A DNA stretch of 50,101 nt from an uncultured Chloroflexota bacterium (GCA_902774215.1 CACYHU010000032.1:1-50101), one strand, 5' to 3'. Numbered from the stretch's first letter, positions 40,234-49,159 are shown. Notes: generated by a model not told the origin, from the sequence alone. Numbers and translations are program-made.

Positions 40234-42705
40234 TTAATCTTTTCCGGTGTTATACATATGCTGATCTTCAAAAAGTGTGGCTTCGGTGATCGTCCCGCCT
40301 TTGATGGTCAGTTTGTAGATCGGTGTGTAATACCTGTCGGAACGAAGGTCCTGAATGGTTCCGTATGCAAGATAGGAGCCATCGGCAAGGGTTTTGAAGC
40401 CGAAGTTCGTTGTTTCATCGATCGTGATAAGGTCACCCGTATCTTTTGTCCGGCTGTTGCTTTCCAGATTTCTTGTCTCATAGACCGGCATAACGATCGT
40501 ATCCGGTTTCAGTGTGATCAGGTCACGGCCGAGCAGATCAGCCTCGTTTTCCTGAGAACGGATCCCGATGAAATCGACCTGCTGTGTGTTGAAATGATAA
40601 CTCAGCATGAAATTGACATCTGTGAGGAGGTTATAGATCATCGGAACGGAATAGGTGATATACTCATCAGTTGCATCGATTATGTCAGTAGCCAGCGGCG
40701 AATCATTGATCATCAGCCATGATCCCGTGAATACGGCGACAAAAGTATTGTTGTCGGCCATCGTGATGTCCCGGTCTTCACCGTAATAAGTCACCTTCCC
40801 GCTTTCTTCATCCAGGCGGGCGATTTCCAGCCGTGCATCCTGGATCAGGTCCATCATCTCATCACTGAGACTGAATGTGAAATACCCCTCTTCATTTGCC
40901 TTTACCTCAATATCGGCAATACCTTTCAAAATGGAGTAATCCAGTTTTTTGGCCTCGCCGTATCCTGCTTCTTTGACATAATCCTGCAATTCCTCATTCA
41001 GACACCCCGCGACTTTATAGTAATACAACGCATCGATATCCTTGTTATCGGAGACGTGGTTGATGTAGTTAAGGAAGGTCATCAGACCGCCCATACCTTC
41101 GATTCGCGCAGGATAATAGACAGACAAACCCTGGCTTTCGGTCAGATAGCCGGAACCGCGGTGATAAAGGACAGCCTTTTTCAACTGTTCTTTTACGGCT
41201 TTCCCGGCTTCGAAGAAAGGTTCCGGAAGATTATCCATGAACAATCCCAGATCGATGGTGTTATATACTCTGTAGGAGTCTCCCGCGTAAAAAACGGAGC
41301 GGTTAGCCGCACCGGTCAGCGAAGCAAGATACCCCGGGTCTTTTATGATCACCGGCAATGCTTCTTTGATCAGTTCCGCGTATGCCTGATAGACTTCTTC
41401 ACCGGCTTTCATGTCGATTACGGAAAAAGTTCCTGCGCTGACGTAACCGATTTCAGCATAAAGTTGGTTGGATGCATCCAGATAGCTGTCCGTGATCACC
41501 TTTCCAAGCTGTGCTCCATTCATTTCCGGATGTTCTGCGAGCGCGCTGAGCCAGGATTCATGGTCCCAGCCGCTTCCGGGTTCGCTTTCTTCACTGGCAA
41601 GCAGGTATTTTGTGAAACCATACAGCTCGTGTACGATCTCTGTACCGGCCATCAGACAGGCATCAAAACCGATCGCCTCAAAATAAGGATTTTCGGGATC
41701 AAAACCGACTGCTTTTTCCAATGCGTTATGCAGGTCCTTCAGGGAAAGCATGGAACCGAAAATTTCATCAGATCCGTATCCGCTTGCGGCACCACCATGA
41801 TCCCAGAACAAAACCATACTGTGGTCTGCGGGATAATGTTCAATACTCCAGCTCAGAAAATCAGCAAGATTATCAGCATCTGCCATTTCAAGGGCAGGAA
41901 CACTGTAAACCTCTTTAATTCCGTCCTTATCCAACAGAAACCGCTGGGTTCGGTTGGGGTTGATATCCAGATTTTGCCAGCGTCTCGCACCGCCGGTCTG
42001 GACTACGAGCTTCACCTGTTCCGGGAGCGAAACAGAGACCATCTGTGCAAAATCCGCAGAGGCAAAGCCCTTCTCATCCGGATCATCTTCCATGATCTTT
42101 CCTGATGGCAGGGTGCTGTTTGCGACGGGCTCATAAAGCACTGAGGGCAGATCCACTTCCTGCGATGTGACTTCATGGACAAAACGCTGCACTTCAGCGT
42201 TCCGCTGTTCATTTTTTGTCTTCATGTTCTCAGTGGTTTTTTCCGCTGAAAGTATCTGGACCAGGGGCGAAAGGTTATCCATGCCTCTGGATTCCAGGTC
42301 GGATCCGATCATATAAACATATATTGCCCAGGTATCATCCGGACTGTAGCTTTCCATCGCGTTTACGGCAGCAGCTTCATCCTGCGGGATCGGAGAGAGC
42401 TCCGCAAGCTTTTCCTCGGTCACTTCAAAGGGAGTATAAACATTTGCCGCCCTTTGTATTGCGCTGATGATGCCCGGTCCGAATACAATTCCCAATCCGA
42501 TAAAAAACGCTGCCAGGATGAGAACGATCACAAAGCAGCTGATCCTTTTCCGGGGTCTTTTTCTTTTGCCCGACGGAACAGATGCTTTTTGATCCGGATT
42601 TGGGATCGGGTTCGTTGTGCTGCGGGAAGAAGCTGAAGATCCAATATGCGTATGAACCGGTTCCAGTACATCAATAAATTCGTTTTTTTCCGGGTTATCT
42701 TTCAT
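40234..42705 (-). CDS. Large membrane-anchored clostripain-family (C11) cysteine peptidase
   Basis: An 823-residue protein. A polar, basic cytoplasmic tail (1-55, KRKRPRKR) is followed by one transmembrane helix (about 57-81); the rest is outside. The peptidase domain shows WAIYVYMIGSDLES at 126-139 (with the family's acidic loop), VVQTGGARRW, FWDHGGAASGYG with catalytic His303, and IGFDACLMAG with catalytic Cys350. This is the C11 arrangement of clostripain, which cuts after basic residues in known members. The C-terminal ~350 residues are extra and unlike known domains to me. It probably remains tethered to the cell surface. The start has only a weak ribosome-binding site. Confidence 0.85.
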   Translation of the reverse strand: MKDNPEKNEFIDVLEPVHTHIGSSASSRSTTNPIPNPDQKASVPSGKRKRPRKRISCFVIVLILAAFFIGLGIVFGPGIISAIQRAANVYTPFEVTEEKLAELSPIPQDEAAAVNAMESYSPDDTWAIYVYMIGSDLESRGMDNLSPLVQILSAEKTTENMKTKNEQRNAEVQRFVHEVTSQEVDLPSVLYEPVANSTLPSGKIMEDDPDEKGFASADFAQMVSVSLPEQVKLVVQTGGARRWQNLDINPNRTQRFLLDKDGIKEVYSVPALEMADADNLADFLSWSIEHYPADHSMVLFWDHGGAASGYGSDEIFGSMLSLKDLHNALEKAVGFDPENPYFEAIGFDACLMAGTEIVHELYGFTKYLLASEESEPGSGWDHESWLSALAEHPEMNGAQLGKVITDSYLDASNQLYAEIGYVSAGTFSVIDMKAGEEVYQAYAELIKEALPVIIKDPGYLASLTGAANRSVFYAGDSYRVYNTIDLGLFMDNLPEPFFEAGKAVKEQLKKAVLYHRGSGYLTESQGLSVYYPARIEGMGGLMTFLNYINHVSDNKDIDALYYYKVAGCLNEELQDYVKEAGYGEAKKLDYSILKGIADIEVKANEEGYFTFSLSDEMMDLIQDARLEIARLDEESGKVTYYGEDRDITMADNNTFVAVFTGSWLMINDSPLATDIIDATDEYITYSVPMIYNLLTDVNFMLSYHFNTQQVDFIGIRSQENEADLLGRDLITLKPDTIVMPVYETRNLESNSRTKDTGDLITIDETTNFGFKTLADGSYLAYGTIQDLRSDRYYTPIYKLTIKGGTITEATLFEDQHMYNTGKD

Positions 42706-42847
42706 AATTGAAGCTTAGGATTCCTTTTCTTTACATGATGTTTGTAATTATTAAGAATGAAACACATCGGAGCAGTTCTTTTGCTGAGGCGCAATTTATA
42801 AATCAGAAGAATATCCTGTATTATGCTGCCGGTTTCTGAATAATTCT

Positions 42848-42867
42848 ATTGATTGACGCCAATCAAT
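42848..42867. promoter_or_regulatory. Perfect palindrome upstream of mglB (operator candidate)
   Basis: ATTGATTG and CAATCAAT are perfect 8-bp inverted repeats around ACGC. The site is about 270 bases ahead of mglB in a 433-bp AT-rich gap shared with the divergent peptidase gene. A LacI-type or other sugar regulator could bind here. No regulator gene is nearby. Confidence 0.4.
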
Positions 42868-43091
42868 TATACTTTATGAAAAAATTATTTTGTATAAATC
42901 GCTGCTGTTCCGAGGATAATGTAAATAGATGTTCTGCCTGTGATTAAAGTCATTTGTTTATATGACAAATAACAGGAAAATATTTATTTAGTCATAAAAT
43001 GATGGAATAATCACCAAAAAATCCTTTTGTAAAATTACCGGATTTTGGATGCTATTTATGAAAAACGGGTAAAATTATAACCGTATATTAT

Positions 43092-43112
43092 CCCTTCCTG
43101 TTATGAGAAGGG
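43092..43112 (+). promoter_or_regulatory. mglB leader hairpin and ribosome-binding site
   Basis: CCCTTC and GAAGGG form a 6-bp stem about 27 bases before the mglB start; CAGGAGA lies between. TAAAAT/TATAAC sequences at about 43066-43080 are the likely -10 region, but no clear -35 is seen. The hairpin might protect the abundant mglB message. Confidence 0.35.
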
Positions 43113-43138
43113 CAAAGAAATTTTTCAGGAGATAGAAA

Positions 43139-44140
43139 ATGAAAAAATCAATGCTGTTTGTTTTGGCTCTGGTCTTCGTTTTGGCCTGCGCTCTGCCGGC
43201 TGCCGCTGAGACCTACAAAGTCGGTGTCGCGATTTATCAGTTCGATGATAACTTCATGACCCTGTATCGCAATGAACTGGAAAAATACATGAAGTCCCTC
43301 GAAACCGATGACATGAAATTCGACATCACCATCGTCGATGGTAAGAACGACATGGCTGAACAGTCCAACCAGATCGACAACTTCATCACCCAGGGCATGG
43401 ATGTCATCATTCTGAACCTGGTCCAGACCTCCTCTGCCGATGCCATCATCGACAAGATCGTCGAAAATGAAATTCCGTTGATCCTGATCAACCGCGAACC
43501 TCTGGGCGATGACGGCGACGAATCCTACAAGGGTATTCTCGATAACGCTACTGTCTGCTACGTTGGTGCCGATGCCCGCCAGTCCGGTTCTATGCAGGGT
43601 GCTCTCATCGCTGACCTCGAAAATCACGGCGACCTCAACGGCGATGGCAAGATCAGCTACATCATGATCGAAGGCGATCCGGAAAACATCGATGCGCAGT
43701 ACCGCACTCAGTTCTCCATCAAATACCTGACCGACAACGGTTTCGAAGTTGAAGAACTGGACGACCAGGTTGGTAACTGGGCCCAGGCCAAGGGTCAGGA
43801 AATCGCTGCCAATGACCTGTCCAAGTTTGGCGATGCCATTGAAGTTATCTTCTGCAACAACGACGCCATGGCACTCGGTGCTGCCGCTGCCATCCAGGCT
43901 GCCGGCCGTGAAGTTGGCAAGGACATCTACCTCGTCGGTGTTGACGCTCTGAACGAATGTGTCCAGATGGTTATCGATGGCACCATGACCGGTACCGTCA
44001 AGAACGACGAAGTCGGCCAGTCCCACGCTGCTGTCGACGCTGCGATCGTTGCCCTGAAGGGTGAAGAACTGCAGAACTACTACTGGGTTGACTATGTGAA
44101 GGTCACCGCTGAAAACGCCGAAAACTTCCTCGCGAAGTAA
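43139..44140 (+). CDS. mglB: Galactose/glucose-binding protein MglB
   Basis: A 333-residue substrate-binding protein of the periplasmic-binding type 1 family. The N-terminal signal ends LACALPAAAE; VLAC at 14-17 could be a weak lipobox, otherwise signal peptidase I cuts after AAA. YKVGVAIYQFDDNFM, INREP, GADARQSG and NNDAMALGA line the sugar-binding cleft. DLNGDGKIS at 165-173 is the EF-hand-like calcium loop, in the same place as DLNKDGQI of E. coli MglB and followed by matching sequence (EGDPENIDAQYRT), a strong sign of a galactose/glucose binder. Codon use is strongly biased (GAC, AAC, GCC), fitting high expression. Two terminators separate it from mglA. Confidence 0.93.
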   Translation: MKKSMLFVLALVFVLACALPAAAETYKVGVAIYQFDDNFMTLYRNELEKYMKSLETDDMKFDITIVDGKNDMAEQSNQIDNFITQGMDVIILNLVQTSSADAIIDKIVENEIPLILINREPLGDDGDESYKGILDNATVCYVGADARQSGSMQGALIADLENHGDLNGDGKISYIMIEGDPENIDAQYRTQFSIKYLTDNGFEVEELDDQVGNWAQAKGQEIAANDLSKFGDAIEVIFCNNDAMALGAAAAIQAAGREVGKDIYLVGVDALNECVQMVIDGTMTGTVKNDEVGQSHAAVDAAIVALKGEELQNYYWVDYVKVTAENAENFLAK

Positions 44141-44159
44141 TTTGATCATTTGATCCTGT

Positions 44160-44189
44160 GCGGGCGGGTCTTCGGATCCGCCCGCTTTT
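44160..44189 (+). terminator. First terminator between mglB and mglA
   Basis: GCGGGCGG and CCGCCCGC form a perfect, GC-rich 8-bp stem followed by TTTT, about 20 bases after the mglB stop. Confidence 0.85.
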
Positions 44190-44193
44190 GAAG

Positions 44194-44262
44194 AATTTTC
44201 AAGGATTTTTGTCATGTGGTATGTTTCATGCGGCATGACAAAAGACATTGAAAATTTTTTTT
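44194..44262 (+). terminator. Second, longer stem-loop between mglB and mglA
   Basis: AATTTTCAA...TTTTGTCATG pairs with CATGACAAAA...TTGAAAATT, a long stem with one small internal loop and a 17-base end loop, followed by a run of T. The mglA ribosome-binding site lies only about 7 bases beyond it. With the first hairpin it should let through only part of the transcription to mglA and mglC. Confidence 0.75.
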
Positions 44263-44284
44263 CATGAGAAAGGAGACGAACGAT

Positions 44285-45796
44285 ATGTCTGAATATATCC
44301 TTGAGATGCGGGATGTATCCAAATCCTTCCCCGGCGTGAAAGCGCTGGATCATGTTCAGCTGAAACTTCGTCCGGGAAAAGTCCATGCGCTGATGGGTGA
44401 AAACGGAGCCGGAAAATCCACGCTGATGAAATGCATGTTCGGCATTTACAAGATGGATGAGGGACAGATCTATATCGACGGAAAACCCACTGTGATCAAA
44501 GACCCGATGGACGCCCTGCGTCAGGGAATCGCGATGGTCCATCAGGAATTGCAGCCGATCCCGGCACGGACGATTGGCGAAAACATTTTCCTCGGCCGAT
44601 ATCCGATCAAGAAATACCTCGGTTTTATCCCGGGTGTTGACCACAAAAAAATGTACGAGGACACGGCCAAACTGTTGGAAAAGGTCCGTATGAATTTCGA
44701 TCCGAGGGAAAAAGTGGGCAATCTGAGCGTTTCGCAGATGCAGTCTGTTGAGATCGCGAAGGCTGTTTCCGCCAACTGTCGTGTTCTGATCCTGGATGAA
44801 CCGACATCCTCTCTGACCGAAAATGAAGTGGAAGCGCTGTTCCGCATCGTGGATGACCTGACAGCAGAAGGTGTCGCGGTGGTTTACATCTCCCATAAGA
44901 TGGATGAGATCCTGCGCATCGCGGATGAAGTCACGATCATGCGTGACGGACAGTATATCGGGACCTGGCCCGCGAATGAACTGACGACAGAATCTATCAT
45001 CACCAAGATGGTCGGCCGTGAACTGACTAATCTGTTCCCGGAAAAACATAACGTCCCGGGTGAAGTGGTGTTCAAAGTCGAAAACTTCACCTCCATCAAT
45101 CCCCGAAGTTTCCGCAATATCTCCTTTGAACTGCGCAAGGGTGAGATCCTTGGTGTCGGCGGCCTGGTCGGTGCCCAGCGTACGGAACTGATGGAAGGTC
45201 TGTTCGGTACCCGTTCCCATACCACCGGGAGAATTACCTATAAAGGGAAAGAACTGAAAATCAACCGTCCGAAGGACGCGATCGACCAGGGTGTTGCCAT
45301 GTTGACGGAAGACCGCCGCGGTTCCGGGATCATGGGTGTGCTGAGCGTTGCGGATAACGTCGCTATCGCATCTCTGAACCATTATCTTTCCTTTGGTGAT
45401 GCCATTGACGGTAAGAAGGTCCAGGCAGTCGTGAACGAAATGATCCAGAAGATGGAAATCAAGACTCCGAGCCAGAAGACGCAGATCCAATCGCTTTCCG
45501 GCGGCAACCAGCAGAAGGTGCTGGTCGGGCGCTGGCTGGCGAATAATCCGGATGTGTTGATCCTTGATGAACCGACCCGCGGTATCGATGTCGGTGCGAA
45601 GTATGAAATTTACTGTATCATCGAAGAGCTCGCCCGCGAAGGCAAGAGCGTCATCATGATCTCTTCAGAGATGGGTGAACTGATCGGTATGTCCGACCGC
45701 ATCATGGTGATGTGCGACGGACGCGTCACCGGTTTTGTTGAAGGCGAAGAAGCCACACAGGAAAATATTATGGCGCTTGCCACAAAGTTTGAATAA
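44285..45796 (+). CDS. mglA: Sugar ABC importer ATPase MglA (two nucleotide-binding domains)
   Basis: A 503-residue fused ATPase driving galactose/glucose import. The start at 44285 is chosen for its AAAGGAG; a codon 7 positions upstream would overlap it. The first domain has Walker A GENGAGKST, the signature region VSQMQSVEIAKA and Walker B LILDEPTSSL. The second domain has the usual weak Walker A of this family (GVGGLVGAQRTEL), the signature SLSGGNQQKV and Walker B VLILDEPTRGIDVG. The closest pattern is MglA/RbsA. It is separated from mglC by 14 bases. Confidence 0.95.
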   Translation: MSEYILEMRDVSKSFPGVKALDHVQLKLRPGKVHALMGENGAGKSTLMKCMFGIYKMDEGQIYIDGKPTVIKDPMDALRQGIAMVHQELQPIPARTIGENIFLGRYPIKKYLGFIPGVDHKKMYEDTAKLLEKVRMNFDPREKVGNLSVSQMQSVEIAKAVSANCRVLILDEPTSSLTENEVEALFRIVDDLTAEGVAVVYISHKMDEILRIADEVTIMRDGQYIGTWPANELTTESIITKMVGRELTNLFPEKHNVPGEVVFKVENFTSINPRSFRNISFELRKGEILGVGGLVGAQRTELMEGLFGTRSHTTGRITYKGKELKINRPKDAIDQGVAMLTEDRRGSGIMGVLSVADNVAIASLNHYLSFGDAIDGKKVQAVVNEMIQKMEIKTPSQKTQIQSLSGGNQQKVLVGRWLANNPDVLILDEPTRGIDVGAKYEIYCIIEELAREGKSVIMISSEMGELIGMSDRIMVMCDGRVTGFVEGEEATQENIMALATKFE

Positions 45797-45810
45797 GAAG
45801 GTCGCTGAAA

Positions 45811-46827
45811 ATGGAAAAGAAGAATTCTAACAATATCATTACCCGGATTGGAAAATACCTGATTTCCAACCCGATCGTTTTGCTGCTCCTGATCGCTTCG
45901 ATCATTGTCGGCTTTACCACAGACAACTTTTTCTCCTGGCGGAACTTTGGGAACCTGGCAAGCAACACGGCCATCCGTTTCCTGATCGCGCTGGGTGTTT
46001 CCGGCTGTCTGATTACCAAAGGTACAGACCTTTCCGCCGGACGTCAGGTGGGTTTTGCCGCCTGTCTCGCCGGCATTCTCTGCCAGGCCGGAGATTATAA
46101 CAACCGTGTATTCAAAGCCATCCCCGAAATGAATATCGGACTGGTTCTGCTCATCGTCATTTTTGCCGGTGCTGTGTGGGGCATCATCAACGGGCTCATC
46201 ATCACCCGTCTGCACGTTCCTCCGTTCATCGCGACGCTGGGTACACAGACCATCATTTACGGTCTCTGCCTTGTTCTGACAGACGCCCAGCCTATCGGCG
46301 GATTCCAGAAGATCTACACCAAACTGATCACGGGCAGGATCGGTTCCGTGAAAGGGTTTCATGTCCCGTATCTGCTTTTCGTCGCTGTCATTTTCGGGCT
46401 GCTCTTCTGGTTCATGTACAACCACACTACACATGGAAAATACATGTACGCCATCGGCGGCAACGAAGTAGCCGCGGAAGTTTCCGGTGTTAATACCACC
46501 CGTTCCCTGGCCAGTATCTATACCATTGCCGGTATCATGTACGCGATCGCCGGTTATCTGCTGGCTGCGAAGTCCGGCGGTGCCAGTGCTTCCATGGGTA
46601 TGGGCTATGAACTGGAAGCTATCGCCGGCTGTACCATCGGCGGTGTCTCCACCACCGGCGGTATCGGTACCGTTTCCGGTATCCTGATCGGTGTTCTGGT
46701 CTTTGAACTGCTGAAGATCATCCTGCAGTTCCTGGGCGTCAACCCGTACTACAACTACGTTGTCCAGGGTGTTGTCATCGTTGTCGCGGTCGCCCTTGAC
46801 ATCCGCAAATACATCAAGAAGAAGTAA
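45811..46827 (+). CDS. mglC: Sugar ABC importer permease MglC
   Basis: A 338-residue permease of the BPD_transp_2 family with about eight to ten hydrophobic segments. NFGNLASNTAIRFLIALGVSGCLITKGTDLSAGRQVGF and IWGIINGLIITRLHVPPFIATLGTQTIIYGL are typical, followed by YAIGGNEVAAEVSGVNTTRSLASIYTIAGI, the loop that contacts the ATPase, and GYELEAIAGCTIGGVSTTGGIGTVSG. The membrane channel of the mgl system. A 7-base repeat array directly follows the stop codon. Confidence 0.95.
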   Translation: MEKKNSNNIITRIGKYLISNPIVLLLLIASIIVGFTTDNFFSWRNFGNLASNTAIRFLIALGVSGCLITKGTDLSAGRQVGFAACLAGILCQAGDYNNRVFKAIPEMNIGLVLLIVIFAGAVWGIINGLIITRLHVPPFIATLGTQTIIYGLCLVLTDAQPIGGFQKIYTKLITGRIGSVKGFHVPYLLFVAVIFGLLFWFMYNHTTHGKYMYAIGGNEVAAEVSGVNTTRSLASIYTIAGIMYAIAGYLLAAKSGGASASMGMGYELEAIAGCTIGGVSTTGGIGTVSGILIGVLVFELLKIILQFLGVNPYYNYVVQGVVIVVAVALDIRKYIKKK

Positions 46828-46834
46828 TTCTTCT

Positions 46835-46889
46835 CAGGTATCAGGTTTCAGGTTTCAGGTGTCAGGGATCAGTACTCCTGTCAGCATCA
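46835..46889. repeat. Heptad array, locus 7 (clearest example)
   Basis: Units CAGGTAT, CAGGTTT, CAGGTTT, CAGGTGT, CAGGGAT, CAGTACT follow in a strict 7-base register straight after the mglC stop codon. A short complementary stretch (CTCCTGTCAG) follows, so a partial hairpin is possible. Confidence 0.8.
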
Positions 46890-46926
46890 GAATAGCTCTG
46901 ATGTATAAATAGATTCACTCAAAAGA

Positions 46927-46956
46927 AGCCGGCACATTGAAAAGCGCCGGCTCTAT
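46927..46956 (+). terminator. Terminator of the mgl operon
   Basis: AGCCGGC and GCCGGCT form a perfect 7-bp stem with CTATTATG following; the T-run is poor. Confidence 0.55.
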
Positions 46957-47039
46957 TATGTTATAATTACTTGGCATTATCTAATTATTTGATAGATTCT
47001 GTTGATCAAACTGCACTGTTCTTCAGGATGATTAGCGTG

Positions 47040-47067
47040 CTGACACAGGAATGGGCAATGCTATAAC
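47040..47067 (+). promoter_or_regulatory. Likely promoter of the eCIS-core protein gene
   Basis: CTGACA and TATAAC are 16 bp apart. This puts transcription start near 47075 and supports the ATG at 47150 over an in-frame ATG at 47051, which lies upstream of the -10. The rest of the 46957-47149 gap shows no gene. Confidence 0.5.
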
Positions 47068-47149
47068 AATAAAAAACGGAACAGTCTGTTTCATAGTCAT
47101 TACAGATAAGTCACCGGCGGCAAAGCAGGAACATCTCGGGATAAGTACT

Positions 47150-49048
47150 ATGGCATACGATTTTGAGAAAAAAACGGAAAAGGAAGAGAAAAAAAACGTA
47201 AAGGGTGCCGAAGAGCGGTTCACTGCCGGTCCACAGCTGCCCAACAGCCTGGTCATGCGAATTATGGAGGATCCGGCGGCCGAACAGGAAGCCAACCGGC
47301 TTTCTTCGGGCGTCAGATCCTGTACACCGGATACCCTCATGCGGGAAATGGGCGGACGTCTTGGAGCGGATTTTTCATCCGTGCGCTTCCACAGTGATCC
47401 CGAAAGTATCGGCAAAAGCCGGGCGATGGGTGCCCGTGCTTGGACACAGGGACGCGACGTTTATTTCGGCCGCGGCGGTTTTGAACCTTCTGTTGCAGCT
47501 CATGAACTGGTCCACACCGTTCAGCAGGGCGCGGTGAAGGGTAATGTTTCCCGCTCTATGCCGATAGGCGCGGTCCAGTTGCTTCCGGATGATGAGGATG
47601 ACAAGATAAAGATCAAAGAAGAGGAAGAGGATGATCAGGTTCCGGATATGCCCGGCAATGACGCAACCGAGATACAGGCGCTCGAAAGCGATCTCCTGTT
47701 TTATTTCAGGAACCCTGATTCGGCAGGCATAGCTTCCGAGTTCACCTCAAGGATGAAATCCCTGCTGAAATCAAAATTCGGCAGGAGGATCAATTACAAT
47801 GCAAATGCAGGTGTCCGGTTTTTTGTGAGAGCCTGTTACCGGGATTACGCACTGCGGGAGATCCTGCAGGAAGTCATTGCAGCCCCTGTAAGAACCAAAG
47901 CGGAAAAGAAAAGCCGGATAAGAGATTATAAAGGGCTTATCAAGACGCTGTCATCCCGATTAACGCCGGCTGACGCGGAGGAACTGGCAACCGAAACCGG
48001 AATGTTTACCGGAGTGCCTCAGTATGAGCGGGTGAAAACACCAAAGTTGAAACGCGCTTATGAAACCGATGCAGGTGCGGACGGACTGGTAACCTTCAAT
48101 CCGAATCAAATCCCGGAGCTCGCGAAAGTCCAGGATGCGATCGACCACGCCAGAACACCGGAGCAAGCCTACAGTATCTTCGCGGCATATGCCGGTAATA
48201 ACGCAAGTTTCAAAGACAGATATAAAAATGTGAAAATCAACATGAATCTTTTCCGGGGCAAGCTCAAGCAAATGGCACGTGTCATAACCGATTATCCGGA
48301 ATTGAAATATCATATCGGCAATATGAATGTGATCGACCCGAAAAGCAATACGCTGATGTCAACGGAAGGTTCACGCGGCGGAGAACGCGCGGCGGAGTTT
48401 CAGTATAACAAACGGGAAGACGAGGATAGTATCTGGGCAGATCTTGAGCGGGATATTAAAGATGAACAAAATAAAACAGATCCTTTCCATATTTCGCCCA
48501 GGCAATATCACGGGACACATGAATTGGGTCATGTCATGGCCTCAACACTGATTGAAAGTAATGGACAGTTGGAGAAGTGGTTCAGGACCGAGAACTTTTC
48601 ACAAAGAAAGCAGAGAAGAGAGCGCGGTGAGCAGATGCCTGATTATAAGGTTGATGCAGGTATGGGAATGTCAAAGCAGATTGAAGAAGAGAGAAAGGGA
48701 TTACGTGAATCGAATATACTTGAAAACGTGCTTGCAAAAAATAAGGACCAAATGAAAAAACTATACAACCCGCAAATTTTTTCATTTGGAGATGAAACGG
48801 ATTCTCATTTGAAAGGAATGATCAGTACCCGCAGTTTCCATAAAAGTGGTATGACATCAGAATACGGAAGCCAAAATGCCAGCGAAATGTTTGCCGAGGC
48901 CGTTGCGGATGTCTACTCTCACGGCAGCGGAGCGAAAGAGATGAGCAAAGAACTCGTCAAGGAATACGAGATCCAGCATAAGAAGAAAGTCCGGGATCAA
49001 TTCAAAGAAAACAGAAAATCCTGGTGGCAGAAGCTTTTCGGCTTGTAA
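47150..49048 (+). CDS. eCIS-core (DUF4157) protein with a second, C-terminal HExxH domain
   Basis: A 632-residue soluble protein without a signal peptide. Residues about 60-127 are the eCIS-core/DUF4157 domain (MREMGGRLGADFSSVRFHSD..., VYFGRGGFEPSVAAHELVHTVQQ) with HExxH at 118-122. Such domains are found at the front of effectors loaded into extracellular contractile injection systems and on other toxins. A very acidic linker (146-171) leads to a helical region. The last 190 residues carry a second HExxH, THELGHVMAS (457-461), and ASEMFAEAVADVY (E579, E583), which could supply the third zinc ligand of a gluzincin-like peptidase. No contractile sheath, baseplate, tube or immunity gene is in the window, so it is an orphan here. 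Its own promoter and terminator bracket it. Confidence 0.8.
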   Translation: MAYDFEKKTEKEEKKNVKGAEERFTAGPQLPNSLVMRIMEDPAAEQEANRLSSGVRSCTPDTLMREMGGRLGADFSSVRFHSDPESIGKSRAMGARAWTQGRDVYFGRGGFEPSVAAHELVHTVQQGAVKGNVSRSMPIGAVQLLPDDEDDKIKIKEEEEDDQVPDMPGNDATEIQALESDLLFYFRNPDSAGIASEFTSRMKSLLKSKFGRRINYNANAGVRFFVRACYRDYALREILQEVIAAPVRTKAEKKSRIRDYKGLIKTLSSRLTPADAEELATETGMFTGVPQYERVKTPKLKRAYETDAGADGLVTFNPNQIPELAKVQDAIDHARTPEQAYSIFAAYAGNNASFKDRYKNVKINMNLFRGKLKQMARVITDYPELKYHIGNMNVIDPKSNTLMSTEGSRGGERAAEFQYNKREDEDSIWADLERDIKDEQNKTDPFHISPRQYHGTHELGHVMASTLIESNGQLEKWFRTENFSQRKQRRERGEQMPDYKVDAGMGMSKQIEEERKGLRESNILENVLAKNKDQMKKLYNPQIFSFGDETDSHLKGMISTRSFHKSGMTSEYGSQNASEMFAEAVADVYSHGSGAKEMSKELVKEYEIQHKKKVRDQFKENRKSWWQKLFGL

Positions 49049-49074
49049 GCTAAAGTACCGATGTGAAAAAAAGA

Positions 49075-49106
49075 CTGCTGTGATTTTGTCTCACAGCAGC
49101 TTTTTT
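49075..49106 (+). terminator. Terminator after the eCIS-core gene
   Basis: CTGCTGTGA and TCACAGCAG form a perfect 9-bp stem around a 7-base loop, followed by six T. Confidence 0.9.
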
Positions 49107-49159
49107 CTGTTTCCATCCATGTTTCCATACGAAAACATCAGCAAAAGAACTATCCGAAT

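Noticed and set aside
43148..45490. A 780-codon open frame on the minus strand across mglB and mglA
   Set aside because: It is antisense to two well-recognised genes, passes through their terminators, and its translation (rich in Asp, His, Phe, Val) looks like the shadow of strong codon bias.
46835..46889. Possible CRISPR array
   Set aside because: The units are 7 bases long with no spacers, and no cas gene is in the window.
47051..47149. Longer N-terminus for the eCIS-core protein
   Set aside because: The ATG lies upstream of the likely -10 box and the extra residues resemble no domain; 47150 is preferred.
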